8,947 bases of DNA from the NCBI GenBank assembly GCA_023230175.1, contig JALNXV010000127.1:1-8947 (forward strand), read 5' to 3'. The position numbers were made by a program, and so were the translations under genes. The notes below the pieces were generated by a model that did not search any database, was not told the DNA's origin, and was given only the letters and a program-made list of their open reading frames with translations. The DNA is from Candidatus Cloacimonadota bacterium. Lineage in GTDB: Bacteria > Cloacimonadota > Cloacimonadia > Cloacimonadales > WRIO01. Positions 1 to 6,332 of this stretch are shown piece after piece. Each line of letters begins with the position of its first letter. Within the stretch, counting starts at the first letter, position 1.

Positions 1-61
1 AGATTATTCAATAGCATTCAATAAAAATTAGTAAAGATAACCTATTATTAATAAAAAATTC

Positions 62-91
62 TTGACATAATCATTAAATGTTTTTTATTTA
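62..91 (+). promoter_or_regulatory. Candidate promoter of the importer operon
   Basis: A perfect TTGACA hexamer at 62-67 is followed 18 bp later by TATTTA at 86-91, a weak match to a -10 box, about 40 bp before the first start codon. It suits a housekeeping sigma-70 type promoter. Bacteroidota promoters often follow a different consensus (TTTG and TAnnTTTG), which is not seen here, and the DNA is so AT-rich that chance matches are common. Confidence 0.35.
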
Positions 92-132
92 AAATAAGAG
101 GTGTAAATTGAAAAATATAAAAAAGTTGATTT

Positions 133-1665
133 ATGTTTAAAAAGATGAATAAAAGTGTAGTATTAGCTATTTTTTTAAGTTTGTTTTTATTGAGTTGTGT
201 ATCAGAAGATAGTATATCTATTCAAAGAATAAATAGCTTGGATGATTTAAATGGATTCGGTGTTGGAATTTATGAAGGCACTGTTCACGATCTTTTTTTA
301 TCAACTAATTATCCTGAAATACACATATTAAGATATAATTCAGCTGCGGATATGATTTTATCGCTTAAAACAGAAAAAACTTATGCAGTTTTATTAGATT
401 ATTCTTCAGCTTTATTATTGTTGAAAGACAATCCGGAATTAGGAATGGTAACAGATGACATTCTTTCATCACCCTTAGGAATAGGATTTAATAAAAAGAA
501 TCTATCACTTCTTAGTGAGTTTAATGATTTTTTAAAAGTTATTAAAAATACCGGCGTTTATGATGAAATGTTTACACGATGGTTTGTGAGTGATTCGGAA
601 CTTGCTAAAATGCCAAACTTTGAAAAAGTTAATACAGAGAAAAAATTAAATCTTGGTGTAGCTGTTGCTGATTTACCTTATGTTGCTTATATGAATAATG
701 ATTATGTCGGTTTTGATATTGAAATGATAAAACGATTTGCAAAATATGGCGGGTATGATCTTACTATTACTACTATGGAGTTTGGTTCTTTGGTGAATGC
801 ATTAGCCTCAGGTAAGGTAGATATGATAGCAGATGGAATTGCCATCACAAAAGAAAGAGCAAAACAAATTAATTTTTCTGATGAGTACGCAATGTTTAAA
901 ACAGCAATGTTAAGCTTAAATAAGTATATTGGTGATTCTTCAACTGTAAATAAAACAAATAGTATAAAATTGACTTTTATAAGTAAGTTTAAAGATAGTT
1001 TTTATCAAAATGTAATTAATGAAAATAGGTATAAATTAGTAATTAGCGGTTTAAAAGTAACATTTTTAATATCCTTTTTTGCAACAATCTTTGGAACTAT
1101 TCTTGGTGGACTAATATGTTATTTCAAAATGTCAAAAAGCTCAATGTTGAATATGATTGCAAAATTATTTATTTCTTTATTAAGGGGTACTCCTGTTTTA
1201 GTATTGTTAATGATAGTTTATTATGTAGTATTTGCATCGATTAATATAAACCCTATTTATTTTGCTATATTTGCATTTGGGTTGAATCTTGCAGCTTATG
1301 TTTCGGAAATATTTAGAACAGGGATTCAAGGCGTTGATTTTGGTCAGACTGAGGCCGGTATTGCTTTAGGATTTTCAAAGATAAAAACTTTTATTTATAT
1401 TGTTTTACCGCAAGCAATAAAGTCAATTTTACCTGTTTATAAGGGCGAAATTATATCTTTAGTAAAAATGACTTCTATTGTTGGTTATATAGCTGTTGAA
1501 GATCTTACTAAAGCAGGTGATATTATTAGGAGCAGAACTTTTGATGCGTTTTTTCCGTTGATAATGGTTGCTGTATTATATTTTTTAATTTCATGGATAC
1601 TAATTTTCTCTCTAACATATTTAGAAGTTATTTCAGACCCTAAACAAAAAAGGAAACATAAATGA
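133..1665 (+). CDS. Fused substrate-binding lipoprotein and permease of a polar amino-acid type ABC importer
   Basis: This 510-residue protein combines receptor and membrane channel of an amino-acid-type importer (PAAT family). Residues 1-22 form a lipoprotein signal with lipobox LLSC (Cys22), so the N-terminus is probably lipid-anchored on the outer face of the inner membrane. Residues 35-151 match lobe II of GlnH-type receptors (GIYEGT near 45-50, ligand Asp89 in AVLLD, end motif [11 protein letters not shown]). Residues 170-263 match lobe I ([21 protein letters not shown], Arg242 in [11 protein letters not shown]). The lobe order is the reverse of the usual one. Residues 300-497 are a HisM/GlnP-type permease with about five membrane spans and an EAA loop at 407-426 (EAGIALGF..., ending VLP), which contacts the ATPase. 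ATG 133 keeps a normal signal; an in-frame ATG at 145 would also. The gene overlaps the ATPase gene by 4 bp (ATGA). The ligand cannot be read from sequence; a polar amino acid is inferred. Confidence 0.93.
   Translation: MFKKMNKSVVLAIFLSLFLLSCVSEDSISIQRINSLDDLNGFGVGIYEGTVHDLFLSTNYPEIHILRYNSAADMILSLKTEKTYAVLLDYSSALLLLKDNPELGMVTDDILSSPLGIGFNKKNLSLLSEFNDFLKVIKNTGVYDEMFTRWFVSDSELAKMPNFEKVNTEKKLNLGVAVADLPYVAYMNNDYVGFDIEMIKRFAKYGGYDLTITTMEFGSLVNALASGKVDMIADGIAITKERAKQINFSDEYAMFKTAMLSLNKYIGDSSTVNKTNSIKLTFISKFKDSFYQNVINENRYKLVISGLKVTFLISFFATIFGTILGGLICYFKMSKSSMLNMIAKLFISLLRGTPVLVLLMIVYYVVFASININPIYFAIFAFGLNLAAYVSEIFRTGIQGVDFGQTEAGIALGFSKIKTFIYIVLPQAIKSILPVYKGEIISLVKMTSIVGYIAVEDLTKAGDIIRSRTFDAFFPLIMVAVLYFLISWILIFSLTYLEVISDPKQKRKHK
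1651..1654 (+). promoter_or_regulatory. Ribosome binding site of the ATPase gene
   Basis: AGGA lies inside the end of the first importer gene, 7 bases before ATG 1662. It supports this start and, with the ATGA overlap, translational coupling between permease and ATPase. Confidence 0.6.
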
Positions 1666-2750
1666 TAAGAATTGAAGGACTGTCAAAAAAATTTGGAAAT
1701 TTAACAGTATTAAAAGATATTAATACAAAAATTGAACAAGGTGAAATAATTTCAATTATTGGACCTTCCGGTACAGGAAAGAGTACTTTTCTTAGATGCA
1801 TTAACCTTTTAGAGACCCCTTCAGGCGGAAAAATCTTCATAGATAATATTGATATTTTGGATAAAAAAACTGACGTTCCTAAGATTAGGCAAAAGATGGG
1901 TATGGTTTTTCAGTCTTTTAATATTTTTTCTCATCTTACTGTTTTAGAAAATCTGACAATAGGACCTGTAAAGTTATTAAATATCCCCTTTAATGAGGCA
2001 AAAGAGAAGGCAATGGATTTGCTAAAAATGGTAGGATTAGCAGAAAAAGCTGATTTTTTTGCTGATGAGTTATCAGGTGGACAAAAACAAAGAATTGCGA
2101 TTGCCCGTTGTTTATCAATGAATCCTGAGATAATTCTTTTTGATGAGCCGACATCAGCCTTAGATCCTACTATGGTAAGTGAGGTTTTGGCAGTTATTAG
2201 GAGATTAGCTAAAAATGGGATGACAATGCTTATTGTGACACACGAAATGGACTTTGCAAAAGATGTTTCTACCAGAGTCTTTTATATGGATGAAGGTATT
2301 ATCTATGAAGAAGGTACTCCTCAAGATATTTTTAATAATCCTAAAAATGAAAAAACTAAATCTTTTATTAATAGAATTCGTAATTTACATTTTACAATAA
2401 ATACTCCAAACTATGATTTATATAAATTAAATGCAGAAATAGAATATTTTTTTGAAAAACACATTATTTCAAAGAGAAATACTCATAGTACACTTCTTGT
2501 AATTGAAGAACTATTAACAATTTATAGTAATTATTTTAATGTTTTTAATATTGAGCTTATTATAGAGTTTAGCGAAAAACATAATACTATAAATATTCAT
2601 TTTAAATATTTTGGAGATGAGAATAATTTATTAGAAAGTGAAGAATTAGAAGATGAAATTAGCTTAAGTTTAATTAAGAATTTATGTGAATCTTTTGATT
2701 ATATCTTTGAAGATAATTATAATAAAATTAATATATCTTTAAGGAATTAA
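1662..2750 (+). CDS. GlnQ-type ABC importer ATPase with a C-terminal HATPase-like domain
   Basis: This 362-residue cytoplasmic protein powers the importer by ATP hydrolysis. Residues 1-240 are a complete GlnQ/HisP-type ATPase: Walker [10 protein letters not shown] at 34-42, Q-loop Gln84, signature LSGGQ at 137-141, Walker B IILFDEP at 157-163, D-loop SALD at 165-168 and switch His194. All catalytic residues are present. Usual family members stop near 240-250 residues; this one has about 120 more. Residues 241-362 follow the pattern of RsbW/anti-sigma-factor histidine-kinase-like ATPases: helix FFEKHIIS, N-box-like IEELLT at 281-286, a strand ending FKYFGDENN at 314-322, then [14 protein letters not shown] at 334-347. 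The N-box Asn and the glycine-rich G2 motif are absent, so ATP binding there is doubtful. I infer a regulatory or dimerisation role. It sits between the two permease genes, so one ATPase most likely serves both. Confidence 0.93.
   Translation: MIRIEGLSKKFGNLTVLKDINTKIEQGEIISIIGPSGTGKSTFLRCINLLETPSGGKIFIDNIDILDKKTDVPKIRQKMGMVFQSFNIFSHLTVLENLTIGPVKLLNIPFNEAKEKAMDLLKMVGLAEKADFFADELSGGQKQRIAIARCLSMNPEIILFDEPTSALDPTMVSEVLAVIRRLAKNGMTMLIVTHEMDFAKDVSTRVFYMDEGIIYEEGTPQDIFNNPKNEKTKSFINRIRNLHFTINTPNYDLYKLNAEIEYFFEKHIISKRNTHSTLLVIEELLTIYSNYFNVFNIELIIEFSEKHNTINIHFKYFGDENNLLESEELEDEISLSLIKNLCESFDYIFEDNYNKINISLRN
2741..2745 (+). promoter_or_regulatory. Ribosome binding site deciding between GTG 2752 and ATG 2755
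   Basis: AAGGA inside the end of the ATPase gene is 6 bases from GTG 2752 and 9 bases from ATG 2755. Both spacings are workable, so the third gene may start at either codon; the difference is one residue. Confidence 0.5.
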
Positions 2751-2751
2751 A

Positions 2752-4956
2752 GTGATGAAAAGGATTTTTTTCTGTATAAACCTTTTGTTTTTAATATCCT
2801 TATGTTTTGCAAAAAATGAAATTAATAAATTAAATTCATTCACAGATTTACTTGAACATAAGATTGGAGTTATGGAGGGTACAATTCAAGATAGGTATCT
2901 GAATGATAATTATCCTGAGATAAGTGTATTTAGATATCAAACACCGTCTGATATGATTGCTGCATTAAAAGCCAAAAAGGTACAAGGCATAATGTTACCA
3001 AATACAACTGCTAAATTGATAGTAAAACATAATCCTGAAATTGCCTTTTTATCAGAATCTCTTTTTACTAATCCTATTGGTATTGGTTTTCATAAAGAAA
3101 ATTCAAACTTAAAAAATGAATTTGATTTATTCTTAGAAAAAATACAAACTAATGGGATTTATGATGAGATGTATAATCGCTGGTTTGAAAAGGATGCCGA
3201 GACTGCAATTATGCCTAAGTTTAAGCTTACAAACAACAAAAAACAATTGAATTTAGGAGTTTCTACAGGTAATTTGCCTTTTTTGGCTTATGTTGATGGA
3301 GAATTTATAGGTTTTGAAGTTGAAATGTTATATCGTTTTGCTGAAGAGTATGGATATCATCTTAACATTATATCTTATAATTTTTCATCTTTAATTAATG
3401 CCTTAGTATCTAAAAAAGTAGATTTAATTGCTTATAGTCTTGCTATTACTGAAGAAAGAAAAAAGCAAGTATTATTTTCAAATGAATATTTTATGTTTAG
3501 GAATGCTGTCTTGGTTTTAAAAGATAATCTTTCTCGTAAAGTCCTAAGAGATGAGTGTCTGGTAGATTTCTTTGGGAAAACAATTGGAGTTTTTGAAGGA
3601 ACAATTCACGACACTTATTTGGTGAATAATTACCCTGAGATTAATTTAAAAAAATTTACAGATACTTCAAGTTTAATAATGTCTTTGAAAACAAAAAAAG
3701 TAGATGCAATCTTATTAGATAAAGTCTTTGCTCATTATATAATAAGATTAAATGATTACATAGATATAATAGCTGAGGATATTCTTCCTCAAGATATTTC
3801 AGTTGCTTTTGCTAAGGAACGAACAGATTTACTTGATGAATTTAATACTTTTCTATATGAAATTAAACTAAATGGAATTTATAATGAAATGGAAAATAGA
3901 TGGGTTGGTAAAGTTGAAGAAGAGATTAAACCTGTTGATATCGAAAAACCTACCGGAAAAATAAAACCTTTAGCTCTTGGGATTGTTGTTGCAGGATTAC
4001 CATATTCGACATATATTAATCAAAAATTAGTAGGTTTTGATATAGAATTATTAGAGAGGTTTGCTTTAGAAAGAAATTATGATTTGTCTGTTTCAATATT
4101 AGAATTTACTTCATTAATTCCTGCATTGGTATCCGGGAAAGTAGATATTATAGCTGCCGGATTAACTGTTACCGAGGAAAGGCAAAAACAAGTCTCTTTT
4201 TCTGATGAATATTTTAATGATAGTATTGCTGTATTATCCTTAAAATCAGAGTTTATACCTAAAAAATCAACTATGCTTTCAATGTTTGATGAGTTTAGAA
4301 ATAGTTATTATAGTAATTTGATTCAAGAAAAAAGATACTTACTTATTTTAAATGGCTTAAAAATTACATTTATTATCTCTATTTTAGCGTGTATATTTGG
4401 TACTTTATTGGGTTCGGCTATTTGTTATTTTCGAATGTCAAAAAATAAATATTTGCAAGTATTCTCAAAATCATATATCTCGATAATCAGAGGTACTCCT
4501 ACCTTAGTGTTGCTAATGATTTTGTATTATGTAGTATTTGCTCAAGTTAGAATTGATCCCGTAGTGGTTGCAATAATGGCTTTTGCTTTATATTTCTCTG
4601 CTTATGTATCAGAGATATTTCGATCCGGTATCTCAGGTGTTGACAGAGGACAGTATGAGGCAGGAATTGCTTTGGGTTTCACGAAATTAAATACTTTTGT
4701 TAGCATCATTATACCTCAAGCTGCAAAATCAATTATCCCTGTTTTTAAAGGAGAGTTTATCTCTTTAGTTAAGATGACCTCTATTGTTGGTTATGTTGCA
4801 GTCGAAGACCTAACTAAAGCAGGTGATATTATCAGAAGTAGAACTTTTGATGCATTTTTCCCTCTCTTTATGGTTGCAATCATTTATTTTCTTTTGACCT
4901 GGATAATTATGATATTCATTGACAAAGGACAATATTTTCTTAATAAAAGAAATTAG
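2752..4956 (+). CDS. Fused tandem substrate-binding units and permease of the same ABC importer
   Basis: This 734-residue protein is a longer paralogue of the first operon gene. Residues 1-20 are a signal peptide, probably cut after CFA; Cys18 follows Leu, so a lipobox is unlikely. The receptor part reads lobe II (28-145), lobe I (166-256), lobe II (270-384), lobe I (407-497). The last pair keeps the expected ligand residues: Asp323 in AILLD, GLTVT at 470-474 and Arg477. The first pair is weaker: the lobe II Asp is replaced (GIMLPN, Pro83) and the lobe I glycine by Ser (AYSLAIT), though Arg236 remains. Residues 534-724 are a HisM/GlnP-type permease with an EAA loop at 636-655. Its C-terminal part is almost identical to the first permease ([31 protein letters not shown]), as expected for a heterodimer from gene duplication. 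GTG 2752 or ATG 2755 can start it. Lactococcal GlnP, with two fused receptor domains, is the nearest known analogue; there the lobes are not permuted. The ligand is unknown. Confidence 0.92.
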   Translation: MMKRIFFCINLLFLISLCFAKNEINKLNSFTDLLEHKIGVMEGTIQDRYLNDNYPEISVFRYQTPSDMIAALKAKKVQGIMLPNTTAKLIVKHNPEIAFLSESLFTNPIGIGFHKENSNLKNEFDLFLEKIQTNGIYDEMYNRWFEKDAETAIMPKFKLTNNKKQLNLGVSTGNLPFLAYVDGEFIGFEVEMLYRFAEEYGYHLNIISYNFSSLINALVSKKVDLIAYSLAITEERKKQVLFSNEYFMFRNAVLVLKDNLSRKVLRDECLVDFFGKTIGVFEGTIHDTYLVNNYPEINLKKFTDTSSLIMSLKTKKVDAILLDKVFAHYIIRLNDYIDIIAEDILPQDISVAFAKERTDLLDEFNTFLYEIKLNGIYNEMENRWVGKVEEEIKPVDIEKPTGKIKPLALGIVVAGLPYSTYINQKLVGFDIELLERFALERNYDLSVSILEFTSLIPALVSGKVDIIAAGLTVTEERQKQVSFSDEYFNDSIAVLSLKSEFIPKKSTMLSMFDEFRNSYYSNLIQEKRYLLILNGLKITFIISILACIFGTLLGSAICYFRMSKNKYLQVFSKSYISIIRGTPTLVLLMILYYVVFAQVRIDPVVVAIMAFALYFSAYVSEIFRSGISGVDRGQYEAGIALGFTKLNTFVSIIIPQAAKSIIPVFKGEFISLVKMTSIVGYVAVEDLTKAGDIIRSRTFDAFFPLFMVAIIYFLLTWIIMIFIDKGQYFLNKRN

Positions 4957-5024
4957 AAAGACTGTTGAATAATATTGTTATATGATGCTCCGCATATATG
5001 ATGTTACTGCTTAATAATTGTTCT

Positions 5025-5047
5025 ACAAGCTTCCAGCTTGTTGTTTC
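5025..5047 (+). terminator. Candidate terminator hairpin of the importer operon
   Basis: ACAAGCT (5025-5031) and AGCTTGT (5035-5041) form a perfect 7-bp stem with a 3-base loop, followed by TGTTTC. It lies about 70 bases after the last importer stop codon. The T-run is short and interrupted, so intrinsic termination is plausible but not secure; it could also be a repeat remnant. Confidence 0.35.
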
Positions 5048-5084
5048 ATAAAATATTGAATATATGTCAATTAAGGTTTTAAGT

Positions 5085-5102
5085 GCAAGCAAGGATGCTC
5101 GC
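5085..5102. repeat. Small inverted repeat
   Basis: GCAAGCA (5085-5091) and TGCTCGC (5096-5102) pair over 7 positions with one A-C mismatch around the loop AGGA. Read as a minus-strand transcript the mismatch becomes a G-U pair. No T-run follows. Function unknown. Confidence 0.4.
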
Positions 5103-5123
5103 ATATCTAAGAGATTTCTTCAC

Positions 5124-5138
5124 ATCGTTCTCAATGAT
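5124..5138. repeat. Small inverted repeat within a possible decayed intergenic repeat
   Basis: ATCGTT (5124-5129) and AATGAT (5133-5138) pair over 6 positions, one of them G-T, around loop CTC. It lies inside the stretch 5109-5140 that resembles a widespread intergenic palindrome family. Confidence 0.35.
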
Positions 5139-5153
5139 ATGAATTTGCAGTTT

Positions 5154-5187
5154 TTTACTTACATTCACTTCGCTCATCGCAAGTAAA
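5154..5187. repeat. Inverted repeat with 7-bp arms
   Basis: TTTACTT (5154-5160) and AAGTAAA (5181-5187) pair perfectly around a 20-base interior containing CACTTCGCTCAT. The left arm is preceded by three more T, so as a minus-strand transcript the stem would be followed by a run of A rather than U, which argues against a terminator in that direction. Confidence 0.4.
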
Positions 5188-5208
5188 GTTCTACTAATTA
5201 TTGGAGAA

Positions 5209-5254
5209 ACAGGAGACCTCCAAGATGCTTTAAAGCATCCTGGAGGTCCCTTGT
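5209..5254. repeat. 46-bp near-perfect palindrome, possible bidirectional terminator or mobile repeat
   Basis: Arms 5209-5231 and 5232-5254 pair at 20 of 23 positions, with two A-C mismatches and one G-T pair, centred on CTTTAAAG. The core is GACCTCCAAGATGC against GCATCCTGGAGGTC. Arms are far more G+C-rich than the flanking DNA. It lies 68 bases after the PorV/PorQ-like gene on the minus strand. Neither side has a strong T-run, so its role as a terminator is uncertain; a dispersed repeat (REP or MITE-like) is the alternative. Confidence 0.75.
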
Positions 5255-5321
5255 ATATTGCTTGGTTAATATTACTCTTTATTATGAGTTTTTGAGCTTT
5301 AAATCTATTTTTTTAATATAG

Positions 5322-6332
5322 TTAGTTAAATTGATAACCAATAGAAAATCTGTGAGAGTTGTCAAGGTCGGTATTTTGTTTAAAGGCATAATTAAGTAAG
5401 AATTTTTTATAGTTTAATTGTAGTCCTGTTGTAATGTATTCTATATCATAACCAAGTAAAAAACTTAGATTTTGATGAACATTTAATTCAGCTCCAATAT
5501 GAGGGTCAACACTGAATTCTCCAAGATTTAAAAATGAATTTTCTCTTATATTTTCAGTATTGATTTCTGTATTAATATAAAGAGATAAAGGATATTCATC
5601 CTTGTCGTTATGTCTAACTAAGAATAAGAAATTACTTGAAATTTTAGTTTCAATATCAAAGCCAATGTTTACTGATTCTTTAGTGCCATTATCCCAATAT
5701 ATTTGTGATGGAATTATGTCTCTAATTTTAAAAGCAAAAGATAATTTATCACTTGATTTGATTAAAGTTGAAATATCTAATCCAAAACCATAAGCAGGAG
5801 TATTGGCAAGATTTCGATAAACAATTTTTGGAGAAAATCCAATTGGGATATTCCACAATTGTCTTGAAAAACCTACGTATAGGATATAATCTGCATTATT
5901 TACAGATTTATATTTATATGGTCTGTTGGTTTCACTGATTTCTTCGTCCGGGTTTGGTAGTTTAGTTAATGATATATTGTTGACAGCTATTCTCGAAAGA
6001 GTGAAGGCAATAGAGTTATTATCACCAAATGAACCGGAAACGGTGTCATATTTGAGTAAACCACTAAATTCTTCAGCATGCATTATCTCGAATGTATTTG
6101 CTTTTTTATATTCGAGTAAAGCTGAATTCCAATACGCTATCGCAGGACTTTGGTTATCTGTTAATCCTACTCTTCCGAGAGCGAAATTTCTCACACCTGC
6201 TCCCATTTTAAAGATTTCTCCGGCATACTTATCTGCGTTTAAGTTAGATATAACAGATAAGTAAATAATTAGCATTAAAAGAGATTTAAAATAAACATTA
6301 TTAATTAGAGTTTTTTGGTTATTTAACATCAT
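5322..6332 (-). CDS. PorV/PorQ-like outer-membrane beta-barrel protein
   Basis: This 336-residue protein has an N-terminal signal peptide (hydrophobic 17-29, probable cleavage after LNA at 31-33) and a mature start resembling the PorV/PorQ family: AGEIFKMGAGVRNFALG at 37-53, then SPAIAYWNSALL at 62-73, the degenerate form of the usual ASALYWNPAGL. The rest is alternating polar/hydrophobic strands typical of an FadL-like outer-membrane barrel, ending in HRFSIGYQFN with an aromatic residue near the end. PorV and PorQ assist type IX secretion in Bacteroidota, but many homologues have no assigned role and no other type IX genes are seen here, so function is not assigned. Start codons ATG 6332 and ATG 6329 are adjacent; either gives a long 16-residue polar region before the hydrophobic core. 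The start overlaps the helicase stop by 14 or 11 bp, suggesting co-transcription and coupled translation. Confidence 0.8.
   Translation of the reverse strand: MMLNNQKTLINNVYFKSLLMLIIYLSVISNLNADKYAGEIFKMGAGVRNFALGRVGLTDNQSPAIAYWNSALLEYKKANTFEIMHAEEFSGLLKYDTVSGSFGDNNSIAFTLSRIAVNNISLTKLPNPDEEISETNRPYKYKSVNNADYILYVGFSRQLWNIPIGFSPKIVYRNLANTPAYGFGLDISTLIKSSDKLSFAFKIRDIIPSQIYWDNGTKESVNIGFDIETKISSNFLFLVRHNDKDEYPLSLYINTEINTENIRENSFLNLGEFSVDPHIGAELNVHQNLSFLLGYDIEYITTGLQLNYKKFLLNYAFKQNTDLDNSHRFSIGYQFN

Larger units (their letters stand above)
4957..5321. other. Gene-free convergent intergenic region with clustered inverted repeats
   Basis: These 365 bases separate the ends of two convergent operons. 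I see no credible coding frame and no tRNA or other recognisable RNA gene. Small hairpins at 5025-5041, 5085-5102, 5124-5138 and 5154-5187 lead to a large palindrome at 5209-5254. The stretch 5109-5140 (GAGATTTCTTCACATCG, then TTCTCAATGATATGA) resembles, from memory, a decayed copy of a common bacterial intergenic palindrome of the type GAGATTCTTCGCTTCGCTCAGAATGACA. That family assignment is inference. The region probably serves transcription termination and holds repeat remnants. Confidence 0.6.

Noticed and set aside
1640..1840. 66-codon open frame on the minus strand across the first/second gene junction
   Set aside because: It lies opposite the Walker A region of the ATPase, has no family resemblance, and is explained as a shadow of the real gene.
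133..4956. Frameshift or assembly error producing the fused receptor-permease genes
   Set aside because: Both fusion genes are continuous with the same domain order, each has its own signal peptide, and linker sequences are similar between them, so the fusion is ancestral.
4957..5321. CRISPR array or insertion sequence in the intergenic region
   Set aside because: The repeats differ from one another, are not evenly spaced, and no transposase or cas gene fragment is present.
5602..5793. 63-codon plus-strand open frame
   Set aside because: It lies opposite the PorV/PorQ-like gene, whose protein has a signal peptide and family motifs; the plus-strand product has none.
5926..6264. 112-codon plus-strand open frame
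   Set aside because: It is antisense to the N-terminal half of the PorV/PorQ-like gene and its protein shows no recognisable domain or signal.
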